Shown here in pieces: positions 1 through 11,930 of a stretch of DNA of 64,000 bases. The position numbers were made by a program, and so were the translations under genes. Numbering within the stretch: the stretch's first letter is position 1; every line of letters starts with the position of its first letter. The stretch spans positions 40,262,688 to 40,326,687 of the forward strand of contig OX392535.1 in assembly GCA_947623455.1 (NCBI GenBank). Reading direction: 5' to 3'. Origin of the DNA: Mimachlamys varia (taxonomy: Eukaryota; Mollusca; Bivalvia; Pectinida; Pectinidae). A model generated the notes under the pieces. That model ran no database searches and was not told the DNA's origin. It saw nothing but the letters and a program-made list of their open reading frames with translations.

Positions 1-977
1 AGCCATGCTAAATATTAGCGATAAGCGAGGTGGCTAATGAACCAAATGGCATTATAACGAAGTGTCACTATAAGCTTGGCAATAGTCGAGGTCAATGTGT
101 GTACAATGCACTCTATCGACAATCTAGGTACTCGCACAAAGAAACTCATTACCCATATTCAGCATGACTTATTGAGAATATCTTTCATTTTCCAATGGCA
201 AACTGTCACGCACAATCATTAAGCCAATATCTTGAGATCTCAAACTAACGCTAAAAGCCGGATTCGCACTTAAATTAAAAGAATTCGACGGATGACGATA
301 AGGAAGACAATTTGTCTGTATTAATTGGCCCACTTAACACCAGGAGAAGTCAGCTCGATAATCGATTAATTCTGAATCATCCACAAAACACAGATTGAAA
401 TAATGTAAGGTCCCTGATTTCAGTGAATTCGGCATTTCTTGAAATCCGGATCAAAGTCATCAGCAACGTCACTTGAGTTTCAGAAACCATCCGATTTAAT
501 TAGAATCCAGTTTGTCTTTGGCGTGTGTATCCGATTTTAACCAATATAGCGTCCGTAAATTATAAATATGGAAATTCGAAATTCTGATTTTGAGTTATTT
601 TTTTTTATAATTAAATCTTATTCATGTTATGTTCTGAAACTGTGTCTTATTTTGCATGTTCCTTCATGATTGTTTCTTGCTGACGATAAAAACCTTTGTC
701 TCGCTGAGACAAGGCAGACGAAATGGGCGGATCCAGAATAAGGCCAGTATATAATTACACTTCGTTTATCTATCAACACATCTGCTTGCATTAAATCGAT
801 TACACAACGAAAAAATAGAACATTGTATTTACCTCCCGCGCTCGAATTTCCCCAGTCAGGTTTTATTTTTTCGGAGAATCTCTAGTCTGAACAAAAGGCT
901 CAAAATCTGAGTTCCGAATAATTGTGACAGAAAGAAATGGCGCGTAGTCTGTTTTATGTTTCTGTTTTGCAAAAAAT
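1..977. other. AT-rich stretch, no gene seen
   Basis: No reading frame of useful length, no tRNA-like promoter and no clear tandem or inverted repeat were seen. The DNA is AT-rich with short homopolymers. Confidence 0.6.
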
Positions 978-1195
978 ATTGTCTGCTTTGGTTTGTTTCT
1001 GTTCTGCGTCCTATTAAAAGGTATGGCCACTTAAGGACGTGCCAAATTTAGGTGGTAGAGGAAAGCCGGAGTACCCGGAGAAAAAACACCGACCTGCGGT
1101 CAGTACCTGGCGACTGCCCCACTTTAGCCTCGAACCCGCGACCCAGACGTGGAGGGCCAGTAGCTGCAGATTGTCAGACACCTTAACCATGTGAT
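978..1195 (-). repeat. tRNA-derived SINE, degraded copy
   Basis: Read on the minus strand this matches the SINE family also seen at 12786-13215, 52100-52294, 60504-60738 and 63019-63200. It holds a degraded tRNA-like head, a B-box-like segment, the conserved body (CGGAGTACCCGG, AAGGACGTGCC) and a tail ending near TAATAGGACG followed by A-rich CAAAC runs. The A-box end near 1190 is poorly preserved. Such elements depend on a LINE for reverse transcription. The family is recognised by comparing copies within the window; the published family name is not known to me. Confidence 0.75.
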
Positions 1196-2035
1196 ATATG
1201 ACCGGAAGGATTTACCTGATTTCGACTGCGGATACGGTAATATGACCGCAGTTGATAAAGAACATATTCAGTATGGAGAGTGTTTCCTAATTGAGTGCAT
1301 TTGGTAGGCCTACACTCCTTTTATGATATACGAAAAAAATAGTCTGAAGCTGTTGCTAAGATGGTAACTAAGAACGCCGTTGTTGCTAAGATAGAATAGT
1401 CACGATAAATCAACGGAGGGATATCGGTATATCTAAAAATACGCAGTGGAAAACAACATTTTTTCTCCTTTACGTCATTAGCGACGTTTTATTAAAATAT
1501 CATTACTCGTATTCACTTCTAACGTCGTTTCTGTACAACACTGAGATACTGCTATGGTAGTGACGCGGTCGAACGTCGAAACAGGAAACATTTCTTGCCT
1601 CACCGTCAAATTACTTCGAATGGGTCGTAATTGAATAAGAAGTTTTAAGAGAGATAATGAATCCCAATGATTATGTTCTATATTTATCCATATAGATGTT
1701 GAAGGAACCCAACATTGTCTGTTAGCGAATTGTTATCGCGCTGTTTAACACGTGAACGGCCAAACTTTGAAAGGGCCATCAATCCACCGCGCTTTTTTCG
1801 TTGCGTTAACGTTGATTTATACGCAGTCAGTGTTTGCTAATCTAATCTACAGAACGGAAGAGATGTAAATAAATTTTGTATACGTAACATGTCGCCAGCA
1901 TGTTCTGTGTACATATACACATGTCCTGGTTCTAGACGATATACTGAACGATACATGTATTATATTGTTTCAAGTATTGATATGTCTGTATTAACGGTTG
2001 ATATTGGTGATTGCTTTTAAAAAAAGATTGGACTT
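1196..2035. other. Intergenic stretch, no gene seen
   Basis: Only short repeats were noticed: two nearby copies of a GTTGCTAAGAT motif at 1350-1392, and a TGGTAGTGACGCGGTCGAAC segment near 1555 that resembles 11063-11085. No coding signal. Confidence 0.5.
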
Positions 2036-2420
2036 AGCTTAACTTGATCGCCATCTTTGTCCCATTGAGAAATATTCTGTATCTTCAAGTAATATGAAAA
2101 TGGACGTTATGGAGTATGCTCATTGTTGTGTTTACTTGTTGTGATTGATAATGATACTCGGTTTTCATTTTGAGAACTTGCTGTTTACTTTGATGTGACC
2201 AAGATTTAGATGGCGGATGTCGTAGATGGAGCAGAAGACCCTTACTCTGCCGGGACACATGGTCTTATTCTCTTGTACTTTTACAAGGGTCTCCGTGTAA
2301 ATCTTTCCTTTTGGTCAAATTTTGCCTAAAGTTTAATCGATTTTGAGCTTGGATTATGATTTAGTTAACGCTTCGGTATTCTCTTATTTATTTTAACTCA
2401 CTAGCTAATGTAGATATTCG
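2036..2420 (-). repeat. Dispersed LINE-5'-associated module, solo copy
   Basis: One of about eleven copies in the window of a moderately repetitive module. On this plus strand it reads from a segment near ATGGCGGATGTCGTAG through CATGGTCTTATTCTCTTG to GGATTATGATTTAG. At 13800 and 25881 the same module precedes LINE endonuclease-like coding sequence, so it probably is or resembles a LINE 5' untranslated region. Here no LINE coding part follows. A short ATG-led frame runs through it, but other copies do not keep it open consistently, so it is not called a gene. Confidence 0.7.
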
Positions 2421-2539
2421 TTGTATATGTTTTCTTGTCCGATGAAATGACCTTGACAGAATTATTCAGTTTGATGGTAAAAAACATACTAATTATATAA
2501 GAAGACATAAAACATCTATGTCAGTTGTCGATATTTTCT

Positions 2540-3320
2540 GATTCGATAATTTGAACTAGATAAATCCTGTTCGATTATCGGGATATTTTAAACTATGCAG
2601 GCCGATTATTGGGACAAAACATATCGACTTCGATTAGCGGAAAAAAATGTATAAAGGTTGATTATCGATAATTGGGACAAATTGCATCCAGTGCGAATAT
2701 CATGAAAAAATTATATCCGGATCAATCATCAGTACAAAACAAATTCATATCTGTGATCGGAACAAAACACATCTAGGTATATTCTTGGTACACAAAATAT
2801 ACAGGCCTATTATTGGAACAAAATAGGTCGATTATCAATACAAAACATATCCAGGTCTGTTGTCGGAACAAAACATATCTAGATCGATTATCAATATAAA
2901 ACATATCCAGGTCTTTTATCGGAACAAAACACATCAAGGTCGATTATCAATGCAAAATATATCCAGCTCTGTTATCGGAACAAAACACATCTAGATCGAT
3001 TATAAAAAAAAAACCATATCCAGCTCTGTTATCGGAACAAAAAACATCAAGGTCGATTATCGGAGCAAAACACATCTACATTTTATTTGTAGGTCGATTT
3101 TCAATAGAAATATAATATTATTATTTTATAGGTCTGTTATGGGAACAAAACACATCAAGGTCGATTATCGGAACAAAACACATCAAGGTCGATTATCGGA
3201 ACAAAACACATCAAGGTCGATTATCAATAGAAACATATATAGGTCTGTTATCGGAACATATCAAGGTCACGATTGATTATCAAGACAAAATTTACAGGTC
3301 TATTTCCAAGACAAAGTAGG
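2540..3320. repeat. Degenerate minisatellite, about 27-bp unit
   Basis: Many imperfect copies of a unit near AGGTCGATTATCGGAACAAAA followed by CACATC, with alternating AGGTCTGTTATCGG variants. Unit length drifts and AT-rich insertions interrupt the array, for example at 3085-3130. Copies near 3130-3230 are the cleanest. There is no open frame, so this is a non-coding, ageing tandem array. Confidence 0.85.
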
Positions 3321-4095
3321 TCCATGACAGTCATTGAGGACAAAAAGTATTTCGGTGCGAGCTGAACAGAATATCGGGCTCATGTGAATTCGTCTATGTA
3401 TAAGATGTATATTAATGAGAAAGAAGTCGATATAGTGCTTACGCTTTAGTCGCGAAATCTGTTACGTCTTTGTGTATTGTGAGGTTTCCGTTATAAACCT
3501 TGCACATCTTATCTCAGCTGGTAAGTTATCACGTAATATGTCGCCTATGGATACATCTATTTCCCTATCGACATAGGAAGAATATCATATAACTCACTTT
3601 GACTGAAGTTATCCCTTTAAGGCATCTAGGATTTAACTTTTTGATGCTTTTATTTGTTTAAAATCCATAAAACATGTCCTGAAATACCACCACCAAAAAT
3701 AGTAAATGCTATCGCGGAGAATGATTGTAAGCGCCTTTGGAGTCAAAGACCGCCTTTTCGTCTAAATTTAAACTAATTACACGGAAATGACAATTAACTT
3801 TTGACGACATCATTAATCACAGCGACTCCAATTAAACTTTCACACTTCAAAATTCAACGGTTAAATGTTCATAACGCCGCCGCGCTCAGGGAAATAGAGC
3901 GATCAAAATTCGTTGGCTTTGACACAGTAATGCGAACAGTGCGCTCTCGGTACACTTTTCGTACAAACAGTTTTGGTATTCGGTGACGGCTCTCATTTTT
4001 TTGCGATATCGTCTGAACAGCTTTGAAACAAAAAAAGTATTTAATAACATATTTTTTTCTTCGTATTTTTGCAGCACTTAAGAATTAATATCAGA
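3321..4095. other. Intergenic stretch, no gene seen
   Basis: Two short frames on opposite strands overlap at 3801-4077. They have no recognisable motif and look like chance openings. Nothing else was resolved. Confidence 0.5.
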
Positions 4096-4261
4096 TTAAA
4101 AAAAAATCCGAGAATAACGAAGCGTCAACAAAACCATACTCTGAACTCAAAATCGATTAGACTATAGGGGGCAAAATATAAACAGGGGGAATATTTACCC
4201 GAACAAACTTTTAAAGATACAAGAAAATAACCTAGGTGTTTCAAAGCTCGAAGAAGAAGAT
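4096..4261 (+). repeat. Dispersed LINE-5'-associated module, partial
   Basis: Parallel to the copy at 4791-5110. The shared landmarks are GCGTCAACAAAACCATA, CTCAAAATCGATTA and GGGGCAAAATA. It breaks off at 4261, where minus-strand reverse transcriptase sequence begins. Sequence is diverged, with substitutions throughout. Confidence 0.7.
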
Positions 4262-4790
4262 TATTGAAGTGACGTATCATCAGCAAATAGACATGCAGTA
4301 GATTCTAGTGAATCAGCAATATCATTTATATTGATAAGACAAATAATAATGGACCAAAAATGGAACCTTGTGGAAGTCCAGCACCTATCCTACAAAAATC
4401 AGAAAATATATGTTGTTGACAAAAAAAAACTGTTACTTTCTGTAACATGGATAATTTTCTTTAAAAACGGTTTGAAATAACATACGATTTAAGTCTGGTT
4501 TAACGACCAGTATGCCAGACTTTATCAAAGGCGTTAGAAATACCACAGAATGCCATATTGTGGTATAATTCAATCAATTAATACACAACTGTTAAATGAC
4601 CAAGCATGAAACCGTATTGGTATACTTATGCACAACAATGAATTATCCATTAAAAATAATAAATTTCAATGTAACCCTTTCTATCATTTAACCAACTATT
4701 GACACCAGAGAAATTGGTCTTTAATTTAATGGAAACCGTCTATCATCTATTCTAAAATGGGGCTTAGATTTAGCTCTTTTCCGTTTTTGA
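4262..4790 (-). pseudogene. Decayed LINE reverse transcriptase palm fragment
   Basis: Translating the minus strand in shifting frames gives typical non-LTR reverse transcriptase blocks in the right order: a PISLVSIVG block near 4700, an ISNAFDKVWHTG-like block near 4530 (the DxSKAFDxVWH region), a GLPQGSIFGPLLFV block near 4360 and LFADD near 4285. The last is the catalytic FADD motif. Several stops and frameshifts separate them, so no protein can be made. The fragment lacks the endonuclease and the C-terminal region. It lies between two parallel copies of the dispersed module, in the opposite orientation to the LINE sense inferred at 13800. It could be a CR1/L2/Jockey-type element; the clade cannot be fixed by eye. 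Confidence 0.85.
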
Positions 4791-5110
4791 TGGTTCCAGT
4801 GTAAAGGGAGAAACAAAATCAGAGAATACGACAGCGTCAACAAAACCATAATGCGAACTCAAAATCGATTAAACTAGGGGCAAAATAGGAACAAAGAAAA
4901 TATTTACACGGAAACTTTTGTAAAAGTACAAGAGAATAAGACCAGGTGTTCCGGAGGAGTAAGCGTCTTCTGCTTCATCGATGACACCCTTCATGTAAAT
5001 CCTGGTCACATCCAAGTAAGCATATCAATTCTCAAAATGATAACCGAGTCATCATTGTCAATAACAAGTAAGCACACTAAAAAGCAAAGAGAAGAGGTAT
5101 ACAGACTGTC
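4791..5110 (+). repeat. Dispersed LINE-5'-associated module
   Basis: A good copy of the module in LINE-sense orientation. It contains GCGTCAACAAAACCATAAT, AAGAGAATAAGACCAGGTG, a TTCCGG motif, AAGCGTCTTCTGCTTCATCG and CACATCCAAGTAAGCAT, in the same order as at 13800. It ends around 5110 without running into endonuclease-like sequence. Confidence 0.75.
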
Positions 5111-6514
5111 AGCATAGTACTTTTGCATATAAAAACCTTTCTTGATTGTTTATTCTAAGTTTCAAAAGAGTTCTTTGTTTTTAACTCTAAAAATAGGCAC
5201 ATCATTGTTAAAATCAATATTGGTTATACCACAAAAACAGTTTGAGCTTGACGCATTTAGGTAGATTTCAGAACAATCTTTGCTTTTCCGCCAACAAAGC
5301 TTTAAATAGTTACAACACCAAATAGGGGCACCCTCATACCCAAAATAAATTCCGTCCCACAGCTCGCTTGATCATATTTACAAGGGAGTTAATTTGGAAG
5401 AGGGGGCGAAAAGAGAAAATTTAGTATGTTCTTTAAGCCTTCATCGTCATCGTCTTTCATTATTGTACTATCGTACACGTGTGTTAATTAGCAGAACAAC
5501 GGCCGGCTCGATTTAGTCATCACCAAGGCAACAGCACATGTTTAACAAACAAAACAAATTTTTTTTTTCTGTTGATTCTGTTCATTTGATTGTATTAATT
5601 AAGCAAACATAAAATTCTGCATCATCAGCTTTTTTTTTTATCTATTCTGGTCTTCAGGGAATCATTGGTCTTAAAACGATTTTATGTGAAAAAAACCTTT
5701 AATATAGTGACCGAGTTTTCCACTTTTTCACTTCTCATGGTTTCATCCCATCTGTCTTCTATGATCAGGGCTTATGGTATAAATTGTTGTTTTTCTCGCC
5801 TTGTTCGACCTACTTAACCATTGATTTTCTTTCGCATTAGCATCATACGTACGAGTTTTGCTTAATCTTAAATCAACAGTTTTATTACTTGTCTTATATA
5901 ACACGAAATCGAAGAAATGAGACAAATAAGGAAGCAAAAAAGTACATATCGCCCACGTTATTCAAATATCACTCAGAACTATTTCACATCTTGAGCTTTA
6001 TGAAATTGCTTGCGAAATATATTTACTTAGCTGAAAAAAATTGATACCCAGCTAAACTAAATCTGTGTATAAGAGATATACGCTGTTGTTTACTGTGTCG
6101 CCATATGTGACTTCCGGCTCGCGTGCTCCTTCAAGCGCTCCCGTGAGGCGACTAATAGTCAAGCGCTTTCATAACAAAGAGCACGTTTCCGGAGTTCGTA
6201 TTTTTCTTGGAAGGAATCTAGCACAATGTCCGCAAGTAACAGACGTCATTCCTTCTGATTTATAGTGTTTCATGATAACAAATGACCTTGTACTAAATTG
6301 TCTAGTCTGTGATTTGGCGTGGATCGAGAGAGATTTAACAGGAAAGTCGACTCAGGATCATTATTATTAATAAAATCCATCTTACATGAATAAGAAGATA
6401 ATATTTTGATGAGGAAATTTTGGATTTTTGTAAGGGTTTGTGATGCTCTTAATCACATTTTTACACTCGAGGGTAGACTTTATAATATGATCTTTATATG
6501 CTTATATAAGATAT
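5111..6514. other. Intergenic stretch, no gene seen
   Basis: Short frames at 5743-5937 and 6065-6265 show no motif, codon pattern or splice context that I can support. There are several poly-A and poly-T runs, but no repeats shared with other parts of the window were recognised. Confidence 0.5.
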
Positions 6515-6560
6515 CCATCCGAACTAAAAATCGATTAACTGAGAACAAAATATGAAAAAA
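6515..6560 (+). repeat. Small fragment of the dispersed module
   Basis: The segment GAACTAAAAATCGATTAACT followed by an AACAAAATA run matches the GAACTCAAAATCGATTAAACT landmark region of the copies at 4096 and 4791. It is only about 45 bp long. Confidence 0.5.
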
Positions 6561-7787
6561 GGTAAAATTTGCATTAACAATTAAGTATTTATGTTTAAAC
6601 TAAATTTACATTTACAATGCAGAATTTATGTTTAAACTATGATGTTTTATGCCAAAAATGAATACAGTTTCATCATAAATAAACACTTCAGTAGCAATAA
6701 GGAAGTACATGTATACACTCGGAGCTCCTCGGAGGTCTAGATGCGGTCCTCACCTTTACATATAAGCTTGACAGCTATCCAGATTTAAAAAGGTTACGCA
6801 TTTTTTTTATCGTTGCCAGAAATCCTCAATTTCGGTCTAGCCTGCCAGAAAGGCGTGTTGGCAGTTTGGTAAGATAAAGTTATCTTTTTTTTTCTTTCTT
6901 TTTTATATATTTTATTCACAATCAGCATGTTTATAGTTTACATCGCTTTTCCTCACACAGGAAGGGACTCATACACAATTTGTTCCACAATTTTTCATAA
7001 CTTGTACAATATGATTTGCATTTATCTTTTTACTTACAAAATTATTTTCGTTTGTTAATCACAAAATACAATGTGTTCCAAAAAACATGTTATCGCCTCT
7101 TTTCACCTCTACAGTACGTAATTTTTTTTTTTGCATGTATACAATTTCATTTCAAAGGCAAATAGTTTACAATCTCAATTAAGACGAAAAGTGCTCTTAA
7201 AATTACCTTTGACATACATAAGTTGTTTTGACATACATTAACAATAATGCAAGACTGATGGAGTGTATGAAACCCGTATTAAAAGGTGAAAGTGCTAGGG
7301 ACATTTTTTTTTAATCTCTCTTTTTTTGGAAAGCTTTGTATATTTGCATTTAGCAAGGTTTGATATATTCAACTGACAGTTATAAAGATGATAATCAGAA
7401 TGTTTCAATCAAAAAACAATAATATTTACACAGCGGTCATGTACAAAAATAGTGGCAGGAATGTAGAGGCAACCACAGTTCAATGAATGCAGTCATGGCT
7501 TAAAAACAATTACAATAAGAAAATAACGAAATATTTTTAGCGGCATTGTATTTGAACACTCAAATTTTTAGCGCATAATATACATAAATAGTGTATCGAA
7601 CCACTCTCAATATTCGTTGTAAATGCAATATACAGAAAGTGCAATAAGCACCATCAGAGTTAAGTAGGATGCTCACAGTCTAATGAAGCTAAAATGTGTA
7701 TAATTATTAACAATACGCAAACACTTTCATTTCTCCCGATTGTATAATCTTCTCTTTCTTTCCACTTAGTTCATTGTAAATTTAATT
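6561..7787. other. AT-rich stretch downstream of a LINE C-terminus
   Basis: No coding signal. Its right part may be the 3' untranslated region of the minus-strand LINE at 7788-8940, but no clear 3' end or target duplication was found. Poly-T tracts occur at about 6886-6905 and 7121-7132. Confidence 0.45.
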
Positions 7788-8940
7788 TCAGTTTGTGAAA
7801 ATTACTTGTAATTTTTTTCCCAATTGTTGGTATTTTTGGATACTTTGGATGGCATTGATTGTGAAGCTAAGTTCCTGTTTTGAACACTTTAAAACATGTT
7901 GTGTGAAGTTATCTTTATTACAGTTATCATTATATTTTATATTATTTTTTTCTTTCCATATGTGCCACTTTGTAGTAAAGACAAAAAGATTAATTATTGC
8001 ATTATATTCATGGTTATGATCATAGCTTCCTAACATTACAACTTTCTCAGTTATTTTATAAATTTGATTTGACTCACATATTTCCTTCAAGACTTTGTTT
8101 ATTAATGAGTCAACAGACTGCCAGATCTCTCTTGTCTCATTACATCTAAAGAAAAGATGAATTTGAGTTTCTTGGAATAAATTGCAAAGTTTACATAAAC
8201 CATTTGACAGTCTCATTTTCAATAATTTGCCCTCCGTAGAGATTATGTTGTGCAAGCACTTCCATTGAAAGTTGTTACATTTCCTGTCAGCAATAGATAC
8301 TGTTAAAGAAGTCCAGATATTAATCCAATCTATTTCATTTTGGTATACAGCATCCCAGCCATTTTGTGATTTGGGATAATAGTTCTTATCCAATACTAGT
8401 TGTTTAAGTACTGTATTCTTTAATTTATTTGGATGTATTATATCATCGTTTTTACTTGTTGTAATGTATAACTCATCAGTTATAATTATAGGTTCTATTT
8501 CTGAAATGACATGGCAAGTTGATTTTAATTCTTGTACCCAATATTTACTAGAAGATATTGCCTTCTTCACAATGGTGAATTCTGATATCCAGTTATCTTT
8601 TAATTGCAGTTTCTGTAGTAATTCTTGAGAGTTTATGAAATCATTTCTTTCTTCACTCCATATGTCTTTTATTTTCATTATATTCGATTTCGTCCAGTCT
8701 TTAAAAAAGATTGGATTTTTTTTGAACATGATATCTGTGTTTCCAAATATCCTTTGGTTAAGTAATTCTGTTTTTGTTTTGGCCGAACGGTGTTTTAGCA
8801 TAGTTTGCCAACCGTGGAGGGAGATCTGATAAAACTGTGGAATATTTTGTATTTCAAGCGATTTTGTTGTATTACATTTACACATAAAAAAACTTTGAGA
8901 GAAGGTAAAATCATATTTTTTAAAGCCAGTATTTCCCCAA
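7788..8940 (-). pseudogene. 5'-truncated L1/Tx1-like LINE, ORF2 C-terminus
   Basis: An open frame of 365 codons (8885 to 7788) resembles the region after the reverse transcriptase domain in L1/Tx1-type LINEs. It has an IPQFYQISLHGWQ block at residues 15-27, NPIFFKDW at 57-64, and a zinc-binding reverse transcriptase-associated domain near the end: a CxxC pair at 231-234, then His243 and Cys248, followed by a tryptophan. The endonuclease and the catalytic reverse transcriptase are missing. The homology continues slightly upstream of the first methionine to about 8940, so that methionine is just the first one in the surviving piece. This fits 5' truncation during target-primed reverse transcription. 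The long intact frame suggests a fairly young insertion, but it is non-autonomous. Confidence 0.85.
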
Positions 8941-9408
8941 ATTAAAGTTATCTTAGTATATATTACTGGAGCGTCAGACGTGAATTATATACATGTATGA
9001 TAGAAGAGATCCGGCCATTGTTTTGTGTCAGTGCTGTCTGAGACAATCAACAATCTTTTCAAAGCGAGGCAATGGAGCAAGCTACAAAAAGTCGCAAAAA
9101 AAACCCAACAAAACAAACAAACACAAGCATACCTACGTAAACATTTTTGACATACGACGTTACAACCTTGCTGCGAATAATTGAAATCAAATTAAAGTAT
9201 GTGCCTTATAACCAAATAAAATAATAAAATGTATTTAAGAAAATAAAAATATGCAACTGTAACGAGTAGATAATTATACAATTGTATGCAGACCCGGTTC
9301 AGCTCCAATACGAAGCATTTAAGTTACGATGCTTCATCGAACATGCTTTAAGGGAGGTTAAACAAATGGTATTTATGTCATTCAATTTTTAAGTACTCCA
9401 TAAAGAAT
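8941..9408. other. Intergenic stretch, no gene seen
   Basis: The short plus-strand frame at 8993-9184 has a lysine-rich tail from an A-rich tract and no motif. Nothing else was supported. Confidence 0.5.
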
Positions 9409-9800
9409 GTGGTCGTCGTGAACTGCATGCAAAACCGGGTTCTGTCTCCAGGCCGAGACATATCTCTAACAATGGCAGTTACTACTCCCTGCTTGACATT
9501 CAATATTATGGCAGTGGAACGACTGGTTCGCCCATTTTCAATACAATGTGACAGGGTGGGGTGTTCTGCTGGGGCCGGGGGATCTTCGGCAGTATACTTC
9601 AGTATGGTAGCACTTTAAATCGGCAAAAGAACCAGACTATCGCACAGAGACTTACAAGAACAAATCGCAGCCTCCCAAATACACAAACGCTCTCAACCCA
9701 TGCACACCTACATCGCATACACCGGGAGGCCGTCCTTACATGACCCTATCGGTTACATGTAATAGGACGTAAAAATAATCTAACGAAACTAAACCAGATG
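9409..9800 (+). repeat. SINE-like repeat, family 2
   Basis: Matches 44464-44795 over most of its length. Shared landmarks are TGCTTGACATTCA, ATTATGG, CGGCAGTATACTTCAGT, TAAATCGGCAAAA, ACACAAACGCTCTCAAC and CATCGCATACACCGGGA. The tail TAATAGGACGTAAAA closely resembles the tail of the tRNA-derived SINE family, so both may use the same LINE machinery. Two overlapping short frames in it differ in the second copy and are not genes. Confidence 0.75.
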
Positions 9801-10104
9801 ACCGTATACGTCATCAACGTGAAGCTAAAGCCTTGTTTATTTACATTGCAAAAAAAGTAAATCAATAAAATCGGAAAGAGTTTCTACGATGGTAACTATA
9901 GAACATACTGTGTTACACAGTATAATATAGATCTAATTAATTTATATCAATGATCGTAACTCGTTCAACCACGAAGACACGTTTGAACATTCCTATTCAG
10001 ATGTCGGTAACAGTTTACCATGAAATCTCAGGGGTGACTATAACTTTGAAAACTGATTGAAACTTCTTTGTCACTACGTCCGCGCATTTATACAGTAGTC
10101 ATCG
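9801..10104. other. Intergenic stretch, no gene seen
   Basis: No feature was recognised between the SINE-like repeat and the LINE fragment that follows. Confidence 0.5.
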
Positions 10105-11062
10105 TGGTGTGATGTAAACAAAATGTGTATAAATACTGACAAAACCAAAGCAATGCTTGTCTCTACCTCCCAGAGGAAAAGCAAATTAAAAGGTGAATTA
10201 TCTGTTGTCATCAACAATGTAAACATTGAAAATGTCAAACATGAAAAGCTCTTAGGAGTATCAGTTGACGACTGTATATCCTGGGATTACCAGTTCTCAA
10301 ATTTATGTAGAAAAATATCTTGTCAAATCTTCCAAATGAAAAAGTTAAGACCATTTTTAAGCCAAACCTCAAGTATCACATTTTTTAACTGTTTTATCAA
10401 TCCCCATATGGACTACTGTGCTACTGTCTGGGGCAACAGTTCTAAAAAGAACATTGTGAAGTTGGAGCGACTGCAGAAGAGAGCAGCCAGAATTATTTTA
10501 AACTGTGATTTTACAACTTCTTCTCTTGACATGTTTAAATTTCTGAGATGGCTGCCTTGTAGTAAAAGGATTTTATATAGTCAGTCTGTTTTTATGTACA
10601 AGATACTTAACAATCTAGCACCACAAAATTTAAATTGTTTTACTCGAATGTCAGATGTCCATAATAGAGCTACCAGATTTTCAAACACAAATGTCTTTTA
10701 CTTACCATCACATAGTACAAATACTTTTAAAAAGTCTTTTAAGTATCAAGGAGCTCATACATGGAATCTTTTACCACATCATGTGAGAAATTCTACAACA
10801 CTTTTATCTTTTAAGAAAGCAGCAAAGAATTTTTTTATGGAGTAATTTGTAATCTTCCTGTGGATGTATTTTATATCTTCACTTGTACTGACAGCTACAA
10901 ACTTTGAAGTATTATTTATCATATGTGTCCTAATTGTTTATTATTATTAAATGTATTCTTTAATGTTGTAAATATTGTATATTTTATATGTATCTTGACC
11001 ATGTGTAAGACGAGCTTTAAGCTCAACATGTTATCAAGTTTAAATAAAGTCTATTATTATAG
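10105..11062 (+). pseudogene. 5'-truncated CR1/Jockey-like LINE
   Basis: An open frame of 240 codons (10123-10845) begins inside the reverse transcriptase, just after the expected catalytic FADD motif, with INTDKTKAMLVS at residues 3-14. It continues through KLLGVSVDDCISW (43-55, the LGV..D..LxW block), HMDYCATVWG (95-104) and IVKLERLQKRAARII (111-125). These are standard C-terminal blocks of Jockey/CR1-type LINEs. The frame closes at 10845 and is followed by an AT-rich 3' untranslated region ending near AAATAAAGTC and a TATTATTA tail. The catalytic site and endonuclease are absent, so it is a dead truncated insertion despite the intact frame. The methionine at 10123 is not a true start. Confidence 0.88.
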
Positions 11063-11282
11063 TCTGGTAGTGAAGCGGTCGAACATGCCAGAACGAGGCA
11101 AAAGTTGTTCATAGTATGAATGTGTAATAAGAGGAGATTAAGAAGTGTTCGCATTAATTGTCACAAATTATAAATAATATAACATCTAATACCCTAACAC
11201 ACAACACAACGAAACTGCCATTGTTATCTTTTTGGACAAAGGATAAGAATATGCATCCTTGGAATAAGATCGAGGTACGTTC

Positions 11283-11930
11283 TAGCTCACTTGGTCCGAA
11301 GGTCCGGTGAGTTTATGCCATACAATGACGTCCGTCGTCTGTTCGTCATCCGTCGTCAATCGTCCGCTCGTCGTCTGTCGTCCGTCGGTTGTCGTCTGTC
11401 TTTCCATCGTCTGACGTCCATCAAGGATTTTTTTTAACAAATTCCTACTAATCATGAATCAGAAAGCAGATTAAGACCAAACGTCAGAAGTGTCCTTCGT
11501 GGCAGGGGATCCAATTTTGTATAAATGGTGGGTCTGGACCCCCGGGGCCTGGGCCAAATAACAACAAATTAGAAAATCCTTTAAAAGTAATCTTATTGTT
11601 AATGAATGTCAAAATATTGTCAACATCTGGTCTGAAGCACCGCATTGGCGAAGGGAAATATGACCCCCGTTGGGCTTGAGGGGCGCGGGAAAAATATAAT
11701 TATTTCTTTAAAATCCTTCTTTTTTTGCAGGAATAATAGGGTATTATGAATTTTGATTCAAGATTCTTAGATGAAGGATATTACATTAATTTAGTATAAG
11801 ACTAGGAGGTTGGGCCTTATAGAGGAACTTCAGAATCATTCTTTTAAAAGAATGATAGTTTCCAGATATACAACTTATCCCGATGAGCGGTCCAGGCCCT
11901 CTTTGCCTCTTGCTTATCATCCCATTGTTG
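11283..11930 (+). repeat. GTCCGTC-rich dispersed repeat, long copy
   Basis: Starts with CTCACTTGGTCCGAAGGTCC followed by a run of GTC/CGTC triplet-like motifs (11325-11420), then a long body, and ends with CAGGCCCTCTTTGCCTCTTG near 11925. A related end is found at 49680-49727 and a related start at 50684-50745, so the family is dispersed. I recall this type from bivalve sequence but cannot name it. No coding potential was found. Confidence 0.65.
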
